Positions 26,490 to 35,664 of a DNA stretch of 64,000 nucleotides are shown here, in pieces (within the stretch, counting starts at the first letter, position 1; each line of letters begins with the position of its first letter). This stretch comes from Oxalobacteraceae bacterium AB_14. GTDB lineage: Bacteria; Pseudomonadota; Gammaproteobacteria; Burkholderiales; Burkholderiaceae_D. Below the pieces are notes generated by a model that worked only from the letters and a program-made list of their open reading frames with translations, did no database searches and was not told the origin of the DNA. Where the stretch lies: positions 2,403,093 to 2,467,092 of the forward strand of contig KB906725.1 in assembly GCA_000381565.1 (NCBI GenBank). The letters are read 5' to 3'. The translations under genes were made by a program, and so were the position numbers.

Positions 26490-28618
26490 AGCTTGACGCT
26501 TAATTGCACCGCTAGCGCGCGCGGCGATACCGGGATATCGAAGGGCAGCGCCAGCCCCGGCGCCAGGCTGGGTTCGCGCGCGTCGGCGTTGAACAGGTTG
26601 CGCACGGTGGCGGAGACGGTCCAGCCGTGCGGCAGCGGGTGGGTGAGGGCGGCGTCGACGGTGCGGTAGTCGGCAATGGCGGCGCGCGCGTCGCCGGCCG
26701 CGCGGCGCCGGCCGGCGACCCAGTTCAGCTGCGGACTGAATTGCCAGCCTGGGCTGACGGTCCAGTCCAGGCGGGTATAAGCGTGGTGGCGCGGCGCATA
26801 GCCCGGATCGTTGCCGGTGGCCGTATCGTGCGCATTCTGGCGCGCGTAGTTCGCTAGCCAGCGCAGGTTCTGGTTCAGCTCCCAGGCCAGCTCGACTTCG
26901 CCGCCGTTGCCTTCCGTTCCGCCGCTGTTCTGGTAGGTGGCGCCCGGCGCCGGCGCCGGGTTGGGCACCGAACGGATCAGGTCCTTCAAGGTATAGCGGA
27001 ACAGGCTGACGTTGACGGACAGGTCGGCGCGCGCCTGCCACGCCAGCGCGGCCTCGGTGCTGGTGATGGCCTCCGGCCGCACCTGCGGGTTGCCCATGTT
27101 GACCGGATTGATGCCGGTCTGTTCGTTGAAGCTGGGCGAACGGAAGGCGCGGCCGTGCAACAGCTTGACCGTGACGTCCAGGTCGGCGTCCCACACCAGC
27201 GCCAGGCGCGGATTGGTGGTGCCGCCGAAGTCGGAATAATCGTCATGCCGCACGCCGGCCGTCAGCGCCCAGTCGCGCGCGAATTGCCACTCGTCCTGCA
27301 GGTAGACATAGTTGATCTTGCGGCGCTGGGGCCGGATGTGCGGCTGGATGGCGCCGTAGTCGATCACCGGGCCGGTCGGTATCGGTATCCCCGCCGGGCT
27401 GATCAGGAAGTTCTTCAGGGTCACGACCTGGTACAAATACAGGTCGTCGTGGCCGGCGCCCAGGCGCAGCGCATGACGGCTCACGCCGCTGTAGGTGGCA
27501 AACGCCGAGCTGCGCAGATTGCGTTCCCAGCGGCCGGGCCCGCCGAGCATGCCATCCGGGAACAGGTTGGCGCCGATGCGCGCGCCCGCGGGGAACAGCG
27601 CCAGGCCGTCGGGCGTCTGTTCCGTGAAAAACATATAGCTCAGCGAGGCGCCCACGCTCCAATCGTTGGCGAAATCGGGCGCGGTCCACGACAGATCGCT
27701 GGCCGCGTAGCCGCTGCGCGGTTTGTGGTCGGGGTCGAGCGCGGAATTGACGCCCAGGCCGGTGCCGACGTTGCTGCGCCACTTCAGGTTGGTGCGCCAG
27801 CGCCAGCGCCGCCAGGACAGGTCGAGACTGCCGTCATAGGCGTCATAGCCGGTGTTCATCGGCCCGGGCGCCTTGCTCACGTGGGTGCCGAAGCGGCGGT
27901 CGTTCAGGCTTTGCGCATCGGCGTCGATCAGCGTGCCGGCGCCGTCGGTGCGGCCCACTTGCAGGAAAGCCGCGATGGACAGCCGGTCCAGCTTGCGGCC
28001 GTATTCCAGCCAGGCGTCGCGCGCGTTGAACGAGCCTGCCCGCGCGCCGAAGCGCATGCCCGGCATCTGCTCCGCGGTCTTGGTGATGATGTTGATGACG
28101 CCGGCAAACGCATCGGCGCCATACAAGGCCGAACCGGGGCCGCGGATGATTTCGATGCGCGCCACATTGGTCAGCGGCATGCTGGCCCACATATTGCCCT
28201 TGTCGCCGTTGAAGTCGGTGTTCATGCGCAGGCCGTTAAGCAGGAACAGCACCTGGGGATTGGTGACGCCGCCCGCGCCGATGCCGCGGATGAAGTAGTT
28301 GGGTGCATACATGGTCGGCACGCGCGTGACGTGGATGCCAGCCACCGCTTCCAGCACATGGTCGAGGTCGGTCGCGCCCATGGCGGCGATATCCTCGGCC
28401 GTGACGACCGAGGCCACGGCCGGCGCGCGGCGCAGCGGCTGGGCCGAGCCGGTGGCCAGGCTGATGGCGGAACGGTCCATGCCGTACAGGGCCAAGTCTT
28501 CGTCCTCCGGCAGGGCTGCGCACTGCGACGCAGGATGCCAGGCCGTCAGGGCCAGGGCGACCAGCCAGCCGGGGCGGCGGTCTGTCATGCGGGGACGCGG
28601 GGTAAGGAACAATTTCAT
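26486..28618 (-). CDS. TonB-dependent outer-membrane receptor
   Basis: About 710 residues. Signal peptide near MTDRRPGWLVALALTAW, then a plug domain (about 50-165) with APAVASVVTAEDI, FIRGIG and RIEIIRGPGSALYGADAFAGVINI, and a 22-strand-type barrel. It ends in VKL, not the usual aromatic residue. The family imports siderophores, cobalamin or other compounds using TonB energy; the plug looks most like Cir/BtuB types, but the ligand is unknown. ATG 28618 is used; 28588 is a credible alternative that starts directly with the signal. A candidate promoter lies at 28662-28690. Confidence 0.9.
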   Translation of the reverse strand: MKLFLTPRPRMTDRRPGWLVALALTAWHPASQCAALPEDEDLALYGMDRSAISLATGSAQPLRRAPAVASVVTAEDIAAMGATDLDHVLEAVAGIHVTRVPTMYAPNYFIRGIGAGGVTNPQVLFLLNGLRMNTDFNGDKGNMWASMPLTNVARIEIIRGPGSALYGADAFAGVINIITKTAEQMPGMRFGARAGSFNARDAWLEYGRKLDRLSIAAFLQVGRTDGAGTLIDADAQSLNDRRFGTHVSKAPGPMNTGYDAYDGSLDLSWRRWRWRTNLKWRSNVGTGLGVNSALDPDHKPRSGYAASDLSWTAPDFANDWSVGASLSYMFFTEQTPDGLALFPAGARIGANLFPDGMLGGPGRWERNLRSSAFATYSGVSRHALRLGAGHDDLYLYQVVTLKNFLISPAGIPIPTGPVIDYGAIQPHIRPQRRKINYVYLQDEWQFARDWALTAGVRHDDYSDFGGTTNPRLALVWDADLDVTVKLLHGRAFRSPSFNEQTGINPVNMGNPQVRPEAITSTEAALAWQARADLSVNVSLFRYTLKDLIRSVPNPAPAPGATYQNSGGTEGNGGEVELAWELNQNLRWLANYARQNAHDTATGNDPGYAPRHHAYTRLDWTVSPGWQFSPQLNWVAGRRRAAGDARAAIADYRTVDAALTHPLPHGWTVSATVRNLFNADAREPSLAPGLALPFDIPVSPRALAVQLSVKL

Positions 28619-28661
28619 CTCGGAAGTCGAACGACGGCAGAAACGCCACAATACACGGCGC

Positions 28662-28690
28662 CTTACGCTTTAACAATTAAGTGTTGTCAA
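28662..28690 (-). promoter_or_regulatory. Candidate promoter with overlapping dyad, TonB receptor
   Basis: Minus strand: TTGACA (28685-28690), a 17-base spacer and CGTAAG (28662-28667). The spacer holds a near-palindrome AACACTTAATTGTT with one mismatch, a possible operator. The -10 box is weak, so the assignment is tentative. Confidence 0.35.
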
Positions 28691-28943
28691 AGTGCATCAG
28701 GAAGTTATGGTGGTTGCTGCTTGCGCAGGCGCTGCTGTCTGTGCGGGAATGAAGAGCTATCGCTGATTCGCCTCACCTTATGGTGTGTGGACGCGTCCGA
28801 ATGCTGTTATATTGAACTTCTCTCTCGTCCTTGCCACCGGCCTGTTCGTCATCCAGCGCTGTTCGGCGCCAATCTGCGAGCCCACTCGGCAGTCACATCA
28901 AGCGTTACACCCATGCTGAGTTGCAGTGACCAGGAAGGCGTCC

Positions 28944-30272
28944 ATGCATACGACAGGATTTGGCAAGGGGGGTTACGACCGCCTCGAGCTTTTGGCTGGC
29001 CACACGGAATACACACGGCAGGCCAGCCTGCTCAAGACCGGCGCCTTGCAGGATGCGATCTTCAATAGCGCCTATTTCTCCAGCATCGCCACCGATGAAC
29101 GGGGCGTGATCCAGATTTTCAACGTCGGCGCCGAGCGCATGCTGGGCTACAAGGCGCTGGATGTTGTGAACCGGATCACGCCGGCCGATATTTCCGATCC
29201 GCTGGAACTGATCGCGCGCGCCGCCACGCTCAGCGAAGAGCTGGACACGCCGATCGCGCCGGGCTTCGATGCGCTGGTGTTCAAGGCGTCGCGCGGCATC
29301 GAGGATATTTACGAGCTCACGTATATCCGCCAGGACGGCAGCCGTTTTCCGGCCATCGTGTCGGTGACGGCGCTGCGCAATGCGCATGACGACATCATCG
29401 GCTACCTGCTGATCGGCACCGATAACACGACCCGCAAGCGCTTCGAGCGGGCGCTGGAGGACAAGAACATCGAGCTGGAACACGCCAGCCGCATGAAGTC
29501 GGAATTCCTGGCCACCATGTCGCACGAGTTGCGCACGCCGCTCAACGCCATCATCGGTTTTTCCGAAGCGCTCAAGGACGGCCTGATGGGGGAAACCACG
29601 GCGCTGCAGCACGAATCGATCGACGATATCTTCACCAGCGGCCAGCATCTGCTCTCGCTGATCAACGACATCCTCGACCTGTCCAAAGTCGAAGCCGGCA
29701 TGATGGCGCTGGAGCTTGAGGCGGTCGACCTGCGCAGCCTGCTGCAGAACAGCCTGACCATCGTGCGGGAAAAAGCGGCCGCCCAGCATATCGGGCTTGA
29801 ACTCGACATGGGTGAGGAATTGGGTATCGTGCAGCTCGATGTGCGCAAGACCAAGCAGATCGTCTACAACCTGCTGAGCAACGCCGTCAAATTCAGCGCC
29901 AGCGGCGGGCCGGTGCAGCTGCGCGCGCGCCGGGTGCAGCGCGACGCGGTCGGAACGCTGGAAGGCGATTGGCCCATGCACCGATTCCCCCTGGCCGACA
30001 ATGAGTACGGCGACTTCGTTGAAATCTGCGTCAGCGACCACGGCATCGGCATCTCGCAAGACAATATGGGACGGCTGTTCCAGGCCTTCAGCCAGATCGA
30101 CAGCAGCCTGGCGCGCAAGTTCGAAGGAACCGGCCTGGGCCTGGCCATGGTCAAGCAGTTGGCCGAGTTGCAGGGTGGTGCGGTGGCGGTTGCCAGCGCG
30201 GAGCGCAAGGGGTCGCGCTTCGCGGTCTGGTTGCCGCTGCGCGCAGCGCCCCACCTCGCCGATCTGGCGTGA
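28944..30272 (+). CDS. PAS-domain sensor histidine kinase (cytosolic)
   Basis: 442 residues with no membrane helix. A PAS domain spans about 30-170, HisKA about 185-250 (MSHELRTPLNAIIGF) and a HATPase domain about 295-430 (N-box NLLSNAVKF, DHGIGIS, GTGLGLAMV). ATG 28944 is fixed by AGGAAGG five bases upstream; the GTG at 28926 would precede it. It has no receiver of its own; two response regulators are encoded directly downstream, so it likely starts a relay to them. Confidence 0.9.
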   Translation: MHTTGFGKGGYDRLELLAGHTEYTRQASLLKTGALQDAIFNSAYFSSIATDERGVIQIFNVGAERMLGYKALDVVNRITPADISDPLELIARAATLSEELDTPIAPGFDALVFKASRGIEDIYELTYIRQDGSRFPAIVSVTALRNAHDDIIGYLLIGTDNTTRKRFERALEDKNIELEHASRMKSEFLATMSHELRTPLNAIIGFSEALKDGLMGETTALQHESIDDIFTSGQHLLSLINDILDLSKVEAGMMALELEAVDLRSLLQNSLTIVREKAAAQHIGLELDMGEELGIVQLDVRKTKQIVYNLLSNAVKFSASGGPVQLRARRVQRDAVGTLEGDWPMHRFPLADNEYGDFVEICVSDHGIGISQDNMGRLFQAFSQIDSSLARKFEGTGLGLAMVKQLAELQGGAVAVASAERKGSRFAVWLPLRAAPHLADLA

Positions 30273-30285
30273 AGCGAGGCGCCCC

Positions 30286-30663
30286 ATGGCCAAGGTACTG
30301 GTAATCGAAGACAACGCGGCGAATATGAAGCTGGCGTCGTTATTGCTGCGCAATGCACACCACAGCGTGTTGTGCGCGGTCGACGCCGAAGCGGGGCTGA
30401 TGGTCGCCCGCAACGAGCTGCCCGACCTGATCCTGATGGATATCCAGCTGCCCGGCATGGATGGCCTGGCCGCCACCGCCATCCTCAAGCGCGATCTGGC
30501 GACGGCGGGTATCCCGGTGATCGCGTTGACGGCGATGGCGATGAAGGAAGACCAGGAGAAAAGCCGGCAGGCGGGGTGCGATGCCTATATCGCCAAACCG
30601 CTGGGCTATCGCCAGCTCTACGCGATGATCGACGCCTTGCTGCCGCTTGGGAGCAAGGCATGA
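30286..30663 (+). CDS. Single-domain response regulator (CheY/DivK-like)
   Basis: 125 residues, a receiver domain only: acidic pair in VIEDN, phospho-acceptor in LMDIQLPGMDG (about residue 52), conserved Thr in ALTAMAM and Lys in AKPL. With no output domain it probably acts by protein contact or as a phosphate shuttle between the upstream kinase and the downstream GGDEF-EAL protein. Its stop overlaps the next start (ATGA). Confidence 0.92.
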   Translation: MAKVLVIEDNAANMKLASLLLRNAHHSVLCAVDAEAGLMVARNELPDLILMDIQLPGMDGLAATAILKRDLATAGIPVIALTAMAMKEDQEKSRQAGCDAYIAKPLGYRQLYAMIDALLPLGSKA

Positions 30664-33200
30664 ACCCCACCGCCCCCACCATCCTGATCGTCGACGACGA
30701 AGCGCAAAACCGCCGTCTGCTGGCCGTGCTGCTGCGTCCTGAAGGCTACCAGACCGAAAGCGCCGCCAGCGGCGAGGAAGCGCTCAATGCGGTGGCCCAT
30801 TCGGCGCCTGACCTGATCCTGCTCGACATCATGATGCCCGGCATCGACGGCTATCAGGTCGCCAGCATCCTGAAGGCCAACCCGGCCACCGCCAATATCC
30901 CCATCATCATGATCACCGCGCACGGCGAGCGTGGCGCCCGGCTTGCCGGGCTGGAGGCGGGCGCGGAGGAATTCCTGACCAAGCCGGTCGATCGCACCGA
31001 ATTGTGGCTGCGGGTGCGCAATCTGTTGCGCCTGAAGACGTTTGGCGACCTGCAGGAGCACAGCTTTGTGCTGGAGCAGCAGGTGGCGGCGCGCACGGCC
31101 GATCTGCAGCGCTTCCGCACCGCGATGGACGCCACCGCCGACGCCATCATGCTGGTGAGCCGGGACTCGCTGCGGTTCGTCGAGGTGAACGCCACCAGTT
31201 GCAGAATGCTGGGCTACACGCGCGATGAAATGCTGGCGCTGGGGCCGGTGGCGCTGGGCGCGGTCACGCGCGAAGAACTGACGCATATGTACGATACCGT
31301 GATTGCCGGGCAGGTCAGCACGAAATTAAGCGAAACGGCGCTCCATTGCAAAGACGGTACGCTGATCCAGGTGGAGGTGAGCCGCCAGGCCATGTTGTCG
31401 GGGAACGACTGGATCATCGTCAGCGTGGTGCGCGACATCACCGAACGGAAGCAGGCGCAGCAGCGGTTGCAGCACCAGGCCAACCATGACGCCTTGACCG
31501 GCCTGCCGAACCGCACTTTTTTCTACGAGACGCTGCGCAAGACCATCGCGCTGGCCTGCCAGCAGGGCTGGAAGGTGGCGGTGATGTTCATCGACCTCGA
31601 CCACTTCAAGAACGTCAACGACACCCTGGGCCACGCCATCGGCGACGAATTGCTGATCCAGTTCAGCAATCGCCTGATGACCTGCGTGCGCATGCGCGAC
31701 ACCATCGGGCGGCTGGGCGGCGACGAGTTCGGCTTGATACTGGTGATGGAGCAAGGCCATCAGGGCGCGGCCCAGGTCGCCACCAAGATCCGCGACGCGC
31801 TGCACCCGCCGTTCAACTTGCAGGGCTATGAAGTGATCATGACGGCCAGCATAGGCATCACGATCCACCCGGACGACGGCGACGACCCCGACGCCTTGAT
31901 CAAGTATGCCGACACCGCCATGTACCAGGCCAAGCACGCCGGTCGCAACACCTACCGCTTCTTCACGGCGCAAATGAATGTCGACGTGCTGCAGCGCCAG
32001 GACCTGGAGAGCGCGCTGCGCAAGGCCATCGAGCGCGGCGAGTTCGAACTGCACTACCAGCCCAAGGTATCGCTGACCACCGGCGCGGTGGTCGGGCTGG
32101 AAGCGTTGCTGCGCTGGGCCCGGCCCGGTCATGGACTGATTGCGCCGGCGCTGTTCATCCCGGTGCTGGAGGAGAGCGGCCTGATCGTTCGGGTCGGCAG
32201 CTGGGTCATCGCCACCGCCTGCCGCCAGATCAGGCAGTGGCGTCTGGGCGAGGTCGGACCGGTCCAGGTCTCGGTCAACGTGGCCGCGCGCCAGTTCATC
32301 GAAGGCGACCTGGAAGCCGATGTCGCGCGCGCCCTGGCCGACAACGATCTGCCTGCCGGGTTGCTGGAGCTGGAGCTGACCGAAACCTCGCTGATGCTCA
32401 ACACCGAGCGCACCATCGTCTGCCTGCGCAACCTGCGTGAGCGCGGCGTCAAGGTGTCGATCGACGACTTCGGCACCGGCTACTCCAGCCTGGCCTATCT
32501 GCGCCGCTTCCCGATCGACAAACTGAAGATCGACATCGCCTTCATCCGCGACGTGACCAGCAACCCCGACGATGCCGCCATCGTGCAGGCCATCATCACC
32601 ATGGCGCACAGCCTGAACCTGATGGTGATTGCCGAGGGCGTCGAAACGCCGGCCCAGCAAGCCTATCTGCTGCGCCACCAGTGCGACCAGATCCAGGGCT
32701 ACCTGATCAGCCGCCCCTTGCCGGCCGCGCAGATCGGCGGGCTGATGGCGGAGCGCAAGACGCTGGTGCAGCCTGCGCAACCGGATATGGTGCGGCAGGC
32801 CTTGCTGATCGTGGACGACGATCTCTTTATGCGTGAACTGCTGGCAACCGAGCTGGGTGGCGAGCAATACAGCGTGCTGCTGGCGCAGTCGGGGGCGGAG
32901 GCGTTCGAGCTGCTGGCGCAGAGCGACGTCCAGGTCATCTTGTGCGACCAGAGCATGCCCGAGATGGACGGCACGGAGTTTCTGGACAAGGTGAAAGCCA
33001 TGTATCCGGATACCTTCAGGATAGTCCTGTCCGGCGAGACCAACCTGGAGGACATGATGGCGGCCGTCAACCGGGGCGCGGTCGACCGCTTCTATACCAA
33101 GCCGTGGGACCACGAGGCGCTGCTGGGCAGCATCAGGCAGGCGTTCATGCACCCGCGCCTTAAATCCGTCACATCAAGCGCGGAAACGGCTGGCTCTTAG
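30660..33200 (+). CDS. REC-PAS-GGDEF-EAL-REC c-di-GMP signalling protein
   Basis: 846 residues: receiver 1 about 5-125 (LLDIMMPGIDG, TKPVD), PAS about 140-265, GGDEF about 270-435 with an intact GGDEF motif, EAL about 445-700 with EALLRW and the catalytic DDFGTGYSSL loop, and receiver 2 about 715-835 (LCDQSMPEMDG, TKPW). Both cyclase and phosphodiesterase sites look intact, so it could make or break c-di-GMP depending on which receiver is phosphorylated. ATG 30660 overlaps the previous stop; the longer frame upstream is in the overlapping gene. Confidence 0.92.
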   Translation: MNPTAPTILIVDDEAQNRRLLAVLLRPEGYQTESAASGEEALNAVAHSAPDLILLDIMMPGIDGYQVASILKANPATANIPIIMITAHGERGARLAGLEAGAEEFLTKPVDRTELWLRVRNLLRLKTFGDLQEHSFVLEQQVAARTADLQRFRTAMDATADAIMLVSRDSLRFVEVNATSCRMLGYTRDEMLALGPVALGAVTREELTHMYDTVIAGQVSTKLSETALHCKDGTLIQVEVSRQAMLSGNDWIIVSVVRDITERKQAQQRLQHQANHDALTGLPNRTFFYETLRKTIALACQQGWKVAVMFIDLDHFKNVNDTLGHAIGDELLIQFSNRLMTCVRMRDTIGRLGGDEFGLILVMEQGHQGAAQVATKIRDALHPPFNLQGYEVIMTASIGITIHPDDGDDPDALIKYADTAMYQAKHAGRNTYRFFTAQMNVDVLQRQDLESALRKAIERGEFELHYQPKVSLTTGAVVGLEALLRWARPGHGLIAPALFIPVLEESGLIVRVGSWVIATACRQIRQWRLGEVGPVQVSVNVAARQFIEGDLEADVARALADNDLPAGLLELELTETSLMLNTERTIVCLRNLRERGVKVSIDDFGTGYSSLAYLRRFPIDKLKIDIAFIRDVTSNPDDAAIVQAIITMAHSLNLMVIAEGVETPAQQAYLLRHQCDQIQGYLISRPLPAAQIGGLMAERKTLVQPAQPDMVRQALLIVDDDLFMRELLATELGGEQYSVLLAQSGAEAFELLAQSDVQVILCDQSMPEMDGTEFLDKVKAMYPDTFRIVLSGETNLEDMMAAVNRGAVDRFYTKPWDHEALLGSIRQAFMHPRLKSVTSSAETAGS

Positions 33201-33250
33201 GGGGGGCATCTCGCGCCGAGGACTGCGGTATCGACTGTTGCTGGAACTGG

Positions 33251-33358
33251 TCAGGGATACTGTTGGCGTGTAGGGACAACGGAGAGAATTTCTATCGCAG
33301 CCGCGCCAACGCGATAGACGACAACGTAGGCGAGAATCGTCGCCAGATCTGCTTGCGC
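33251..33358 (-). pseudogene. C-terminal stub of a RelE/ParE-family toxin
   Basis: The minus-strand frame reads ADLATILAYVVVYRV, then AIEILSVV and TRQQYP before a stop at 33251, the usual end of RelE/ParE toxins (YVVxYRV...IxILxVxHTRQQYP). About two thirds of the toxin, including the start codon, is absent; the stub begins right behind the antitoxin stop at 33360. Non-functional. Confidence 0.7.
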
Positions 33359-33359
33359 T

Positions 33360-33563
33360 TTAGTTTGCCATCGGATCGGAAGCATCGGTGTCGCGCCTCG
33401 CTTCGATAATCTCCCGGAGCGCGGCCATCACTTCCGCGTGGGAGTGGGTGGGGCGCGGATCTTCAAGTGAGGTTCGCACTTTCGCCCGAAACCAGCGATC
33501 GTAAGCCTCGGCTTCTTCAGTCGTCGCGAATTCGGACTCGATCGGGGATGGGTTTTCACTCAT
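33360..33563 (-). CDS. Orphan RelB/ParD-like antitoxin
   Basis: 67 residues. The segment EAYDRWFRAKVRTSLEDPRP followed by THSHAEVMAAL is typical of small antitoxins paired with RelE/ParE toxins; the acidic N-terminus would carry DNA binding. The paired toxin downstream survives only as a C-terminal stub, so this antitoxin has no local partner. TATAAT on the minus strand (33573-33578) lies nine bases before the ATG, which suggests a very short or leaderless message. It may still repress its promoter or neutralise a toxin encoded elsewhere. Confidence 0.75.
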   Translation of the reverse strand: MSENPSPIESEFATTEEAEAYDRWFRAKVRTSLEDPRPTHSHAEVMAALREIIEARRDTDASDPMAN

Positions 33564-33721
33564 GATCTGACAATTATACGGCAGATGAATTGCATCGCGC
33601 CGCGTTGACCAGGTTCATGGACCGATATCAAATGGCATTGCCTCTCAGCTCACGCGGGGCGGTGCCGAGGCGTTCGAATCCGGGGATCGCGTCACCGCAA
33701 GGGGGCGGTGACCCCGATGGA

Positions 33722-33895
33722 CAAAGCAAGCAGCGGCGCACGCTGAGACAGATCCATGAGGACCTAAAAGAATTGGGGTTCGAGGGGGCTTGCGACAGGG
33801 GCGCGGCGTTCGCGAGGACCTGGAGGGCGGGTCAAACTGAGAGGGTCAATCCGGCCAGCAAACGAACACGTAGGTCATTCGATGGGGGAGTTTGA
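33722..33895 (+). pseudogene. IS21-family transposase (IstA) remnant
   Basis: The frame reads TLRQIHEDLKELGFEG, then RGAAFARTWRAGQTERVNPA and SKRT, which matches the region before the catalytic domain of IS21-type IstA. After SKRT the frame diverges from the family and stops at 33893. No helix-turn-helix N-terminus, DDE domain, istB or terminal repeats remain. A fragment of an old insertion. Confidence 0.6.
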
Positions 33896-33956
33896 GCACA
33901 GTCGTTGCTCATAGAGGGGATGGCATTTCCCGAGGCGACCAGAAATGGACCAGAAA

Positions 33957-33988
33957 CAAAAAAGCCCACGAATCGAAATTCGTGGGCT
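33957..33988 (-). terminator. Terminator of the tRNA-Lys transcript
   Basis: Minus strand: GCCCACGAAT-TTCG-ATTCGTGGGC followed by TTTTTT, a ten-pair stem with a tetraloop and T-run, 14 bases after the second tRNA. Confidence 0.9.
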
Positions 33989-34002
33989 TCCTTGATAATT
34001 CT

Positions 34003-34078
34003 TGGTAGGCCGTGCGGGATTCGAACCTGCGACCAACGGATTAAAAGTCCGCTGCTCTACCAGCTGAGCTAACGACCC
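34003..34078 (-). tRNA. tRNA-Lys (anticodon TTT), downstream copy
   Basis: 76 bases including an encoded CCA. The anticodon loop is CTTTTAA (TTT), the acceptor stem GGGTCGT pairs with ACGGCCT by one wobble pattern, and the T-loop is GTTCGAATCC. Identical to the copy at 34108. Both are probably cut from one transcript ended by the terminator at 33957. Confidence 0.96.
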
Positions 34079-34107
34079 AAAGGTATGAAACCTTGGTTTT
34101 CTTCGAG

Positions 34108-34183
34108 TGGTAGGCCGTGCGGGATTCGAACCTGCGACCAACGGATTAAAAGTCCGCTGCTCTACCAGCTGAGCTAACGACCC
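34108..34183 (-). tRNA. tRNA-Lys (anticodon TTT), upstream copy
   Basis: 76 bases including CCA, identical to the downstream copy, separated from it by 29 bases. Transcribed first. Decodes AAA and AAG. Confidence 0.96.
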
Positions 34184-34240
34184 CCGAAGAAGCGAGATTA
34201 TAGGGGGTAATGAGTCTTGCTGTCAAATACCCCCGGGTAA

Positions 34241-34996
34241 TTATTTGCCGTGGAGGCGTTCTTTTGCCGTGACCGCTGCCGCCGAGTCAGGATAGGCCTT
34301 GATCAGGTCCTGCAAGGTCTTCTTGGCGGCCTTGTCTTTCAGCTCGGCCTGGCAGCTGGCGATGTTGAGCATGGCTTCCGGCGCCTTCGGGCTGTCGGCG
34401 TAGTTCTTCAGCACCAGCAACTGGGCCGTGATCGCGCCCTTGCAGTCGCGCTGGGCGTAGTAGGAGCTGCCCAGGTAGTACTGCGCGTTGGCCGCGTAGC
34501 TCGAACCCGGATAGCGCGCCACGAACTCGCTGAACGCCGTGCCGGCCGCCTTGTATTCGCCGGAGGTGAAGGTCTTCCACGCCGCTTCATAGCTGCGCTG
34601 CTCGTTCGGGTCGACCTGGGCGATCTTGCCGTCGATGGTCACTTCGCGCGGCTCCAGCTTGCGCAGGCGGGTGTCGAGGTCGACGTAGAAGTCTTTCTGG
34701 CGCTTTTGGGCGTTGGCCAGCTCGTTGCCCAGCACTTCGATCTGGCCGCGCAGCTTGGCCACTTCCTGCAGGGTCATCTCGTTTTGCGAGACCAGGTCCA
34801 GCGTGCTTGACTTGTCGGATTTGGTGTCGATACGGGCGTTCAGCTCGGCGCGCAGGGCTTCGACCTTGGAGCGCAGGTCCAGCAGCGCCTTGCGGGCTTC
34901 GTCGTCGTCGAACAGCCCGGCATGGGCTTGCAGCGGCAGCCAGGTCAGCGCGGCCAGCAGGGCGGCGCTCAGGCCGGATTTGGAGAGTTTCATCAT
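34241..34996 (-). CDS. cpoB: Tol-Pal system protein CpoB (YbgF)
   Basis: About 251 residues. A signal peptide (cleavage near AHA-GLFDD) is followed by a coiled-coil trimerisation region (about 30-110) and a TPR domain (about 140-245, AAWKTFTSGEYKAAGTAFSEF). CpoB links outer-membrane constriction by Tol-Pal to PBP1B peptidoglycan synthesis at the septum. Start ATG 34996 (or 34993); an earlier one at 35020 would extend the signal. Last gene of the Tol-Pal operon. Confidence 0.92.
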   Translation of the reverse strand: MMKLSKSGLSAALLAALTWLPLQAHAGLFDDDEARKALLDLRSKVEALRAELNARIDTKSDKSSTLDLVSQNEMTLQEVAKLRGQIEVLGNELANAQKRQKDFYVDLDTRLRKLEPREVTIDGKIAQVDPNEQRSYEAAWKTFTSGEYKAAGTAFSEFVARYPGSSYAANAQYYLGSSYYAQRDCKGAITAQLLVLKNYADSPKAPEAMLNIASCQAELKDKAAKKTLQDLIKAYPDSAAAVTAKERLHGK

Positions 34997-35104
34997 GTCG
35001 GGCGCTTTCACACAAATCAAAAAGGGAAACGGGGCGGGACGCGGTGTTACCCGCGCGCCGCCCCGTATTATGCCTGTGACCCGGCAAAAGGGTAGTGCTT
35101 TGTA

Positions 35105-35635
35105 TTACTTGTAGACGATGTCTGCACGACGGTTTTGCGCCCATGCTTCTTCGTTCGAGCCGGAGGCTTTAGGCTTTTCTTTGCCCAGCGATACGGCTTC
35201 GATTTGCGACTCTGGCACGCCCAGCGTGGTCATCGCCTTGCGCACGGCTTCGGCGCGCTTCTGGCCCAGGGCCAGGTTGTACTCGGCGCCGCCGCGTTCG
35301 TCGGTGTTGCCTTGGATCAGGATCGAGCGGGCCTTGTTCTTGACCAGGTAAGCGGCGTGGTTTTCCACCACTGGCTTGCCGTCGTCGCGCACGACGTAGC
35401 TGTCGAAGTCGAAGTACACGCTGCGGTTGGCCAGCACGCCTTTAGGATCGTCCAGCGGATCGAGCGATTTGGTTTCGACCGGAGCGACGGTACGGGTGTC
35501 CGGCTGCTGCTGTGGTTTCTGGTCGACATGACGCTCTTCCACTTTCGCCGGCTCAGCGATCTTGACCGGAGTCGAGCAAGCGGACAGGATGGCGGCGGTG
35601 GTGACGATAAAAGCTAAGCTGCTGAGTTTACGCAT
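35105..35635 (-). CDS. pal: Peptidoglycan-associated lipoprotein Pal
   Basis: 176 residues. Lipobox LSAC puts the lipidated cysteine near residue 20. A flexible linker leads to an OmpA-like domain (about 65-175) with the peptidoglycan-binding stretch GNTDERGGAEYNLALGQKRA. Pal anchors the outer membrane to the wall and is recruited to the septum by TolB/TolQRA. AGGAGA six bases upstream supports the start. Confidence 0.97.
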   Translation of the reverse strand: MRKLSSLAFIVTTAAILSACSTPVKIAEPAKVEERHVDQKPQQQPDTRTVAPVETKSLDPLDDPKGVLANRSVYFDFDSYVVRDDGKPVVENHAAYLVKNKARSILIQGNTDERGGAEYNLALGQKRAEAVRKAMTTLGVPESQIEAVSLGKEKPKASGSNEEAWAQNRRADIVYK

Positions 35636-35664
35636 TTGATTCTCCTGGTGATGAAGGCTAAAAA

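Noticed and set aside
33672..33681. GTTCGAATCC resembling a tRNA T-loop, possible attachment-site relic
   Set aside because: Only ten bases match and neither flank continues the tRNA sequence.
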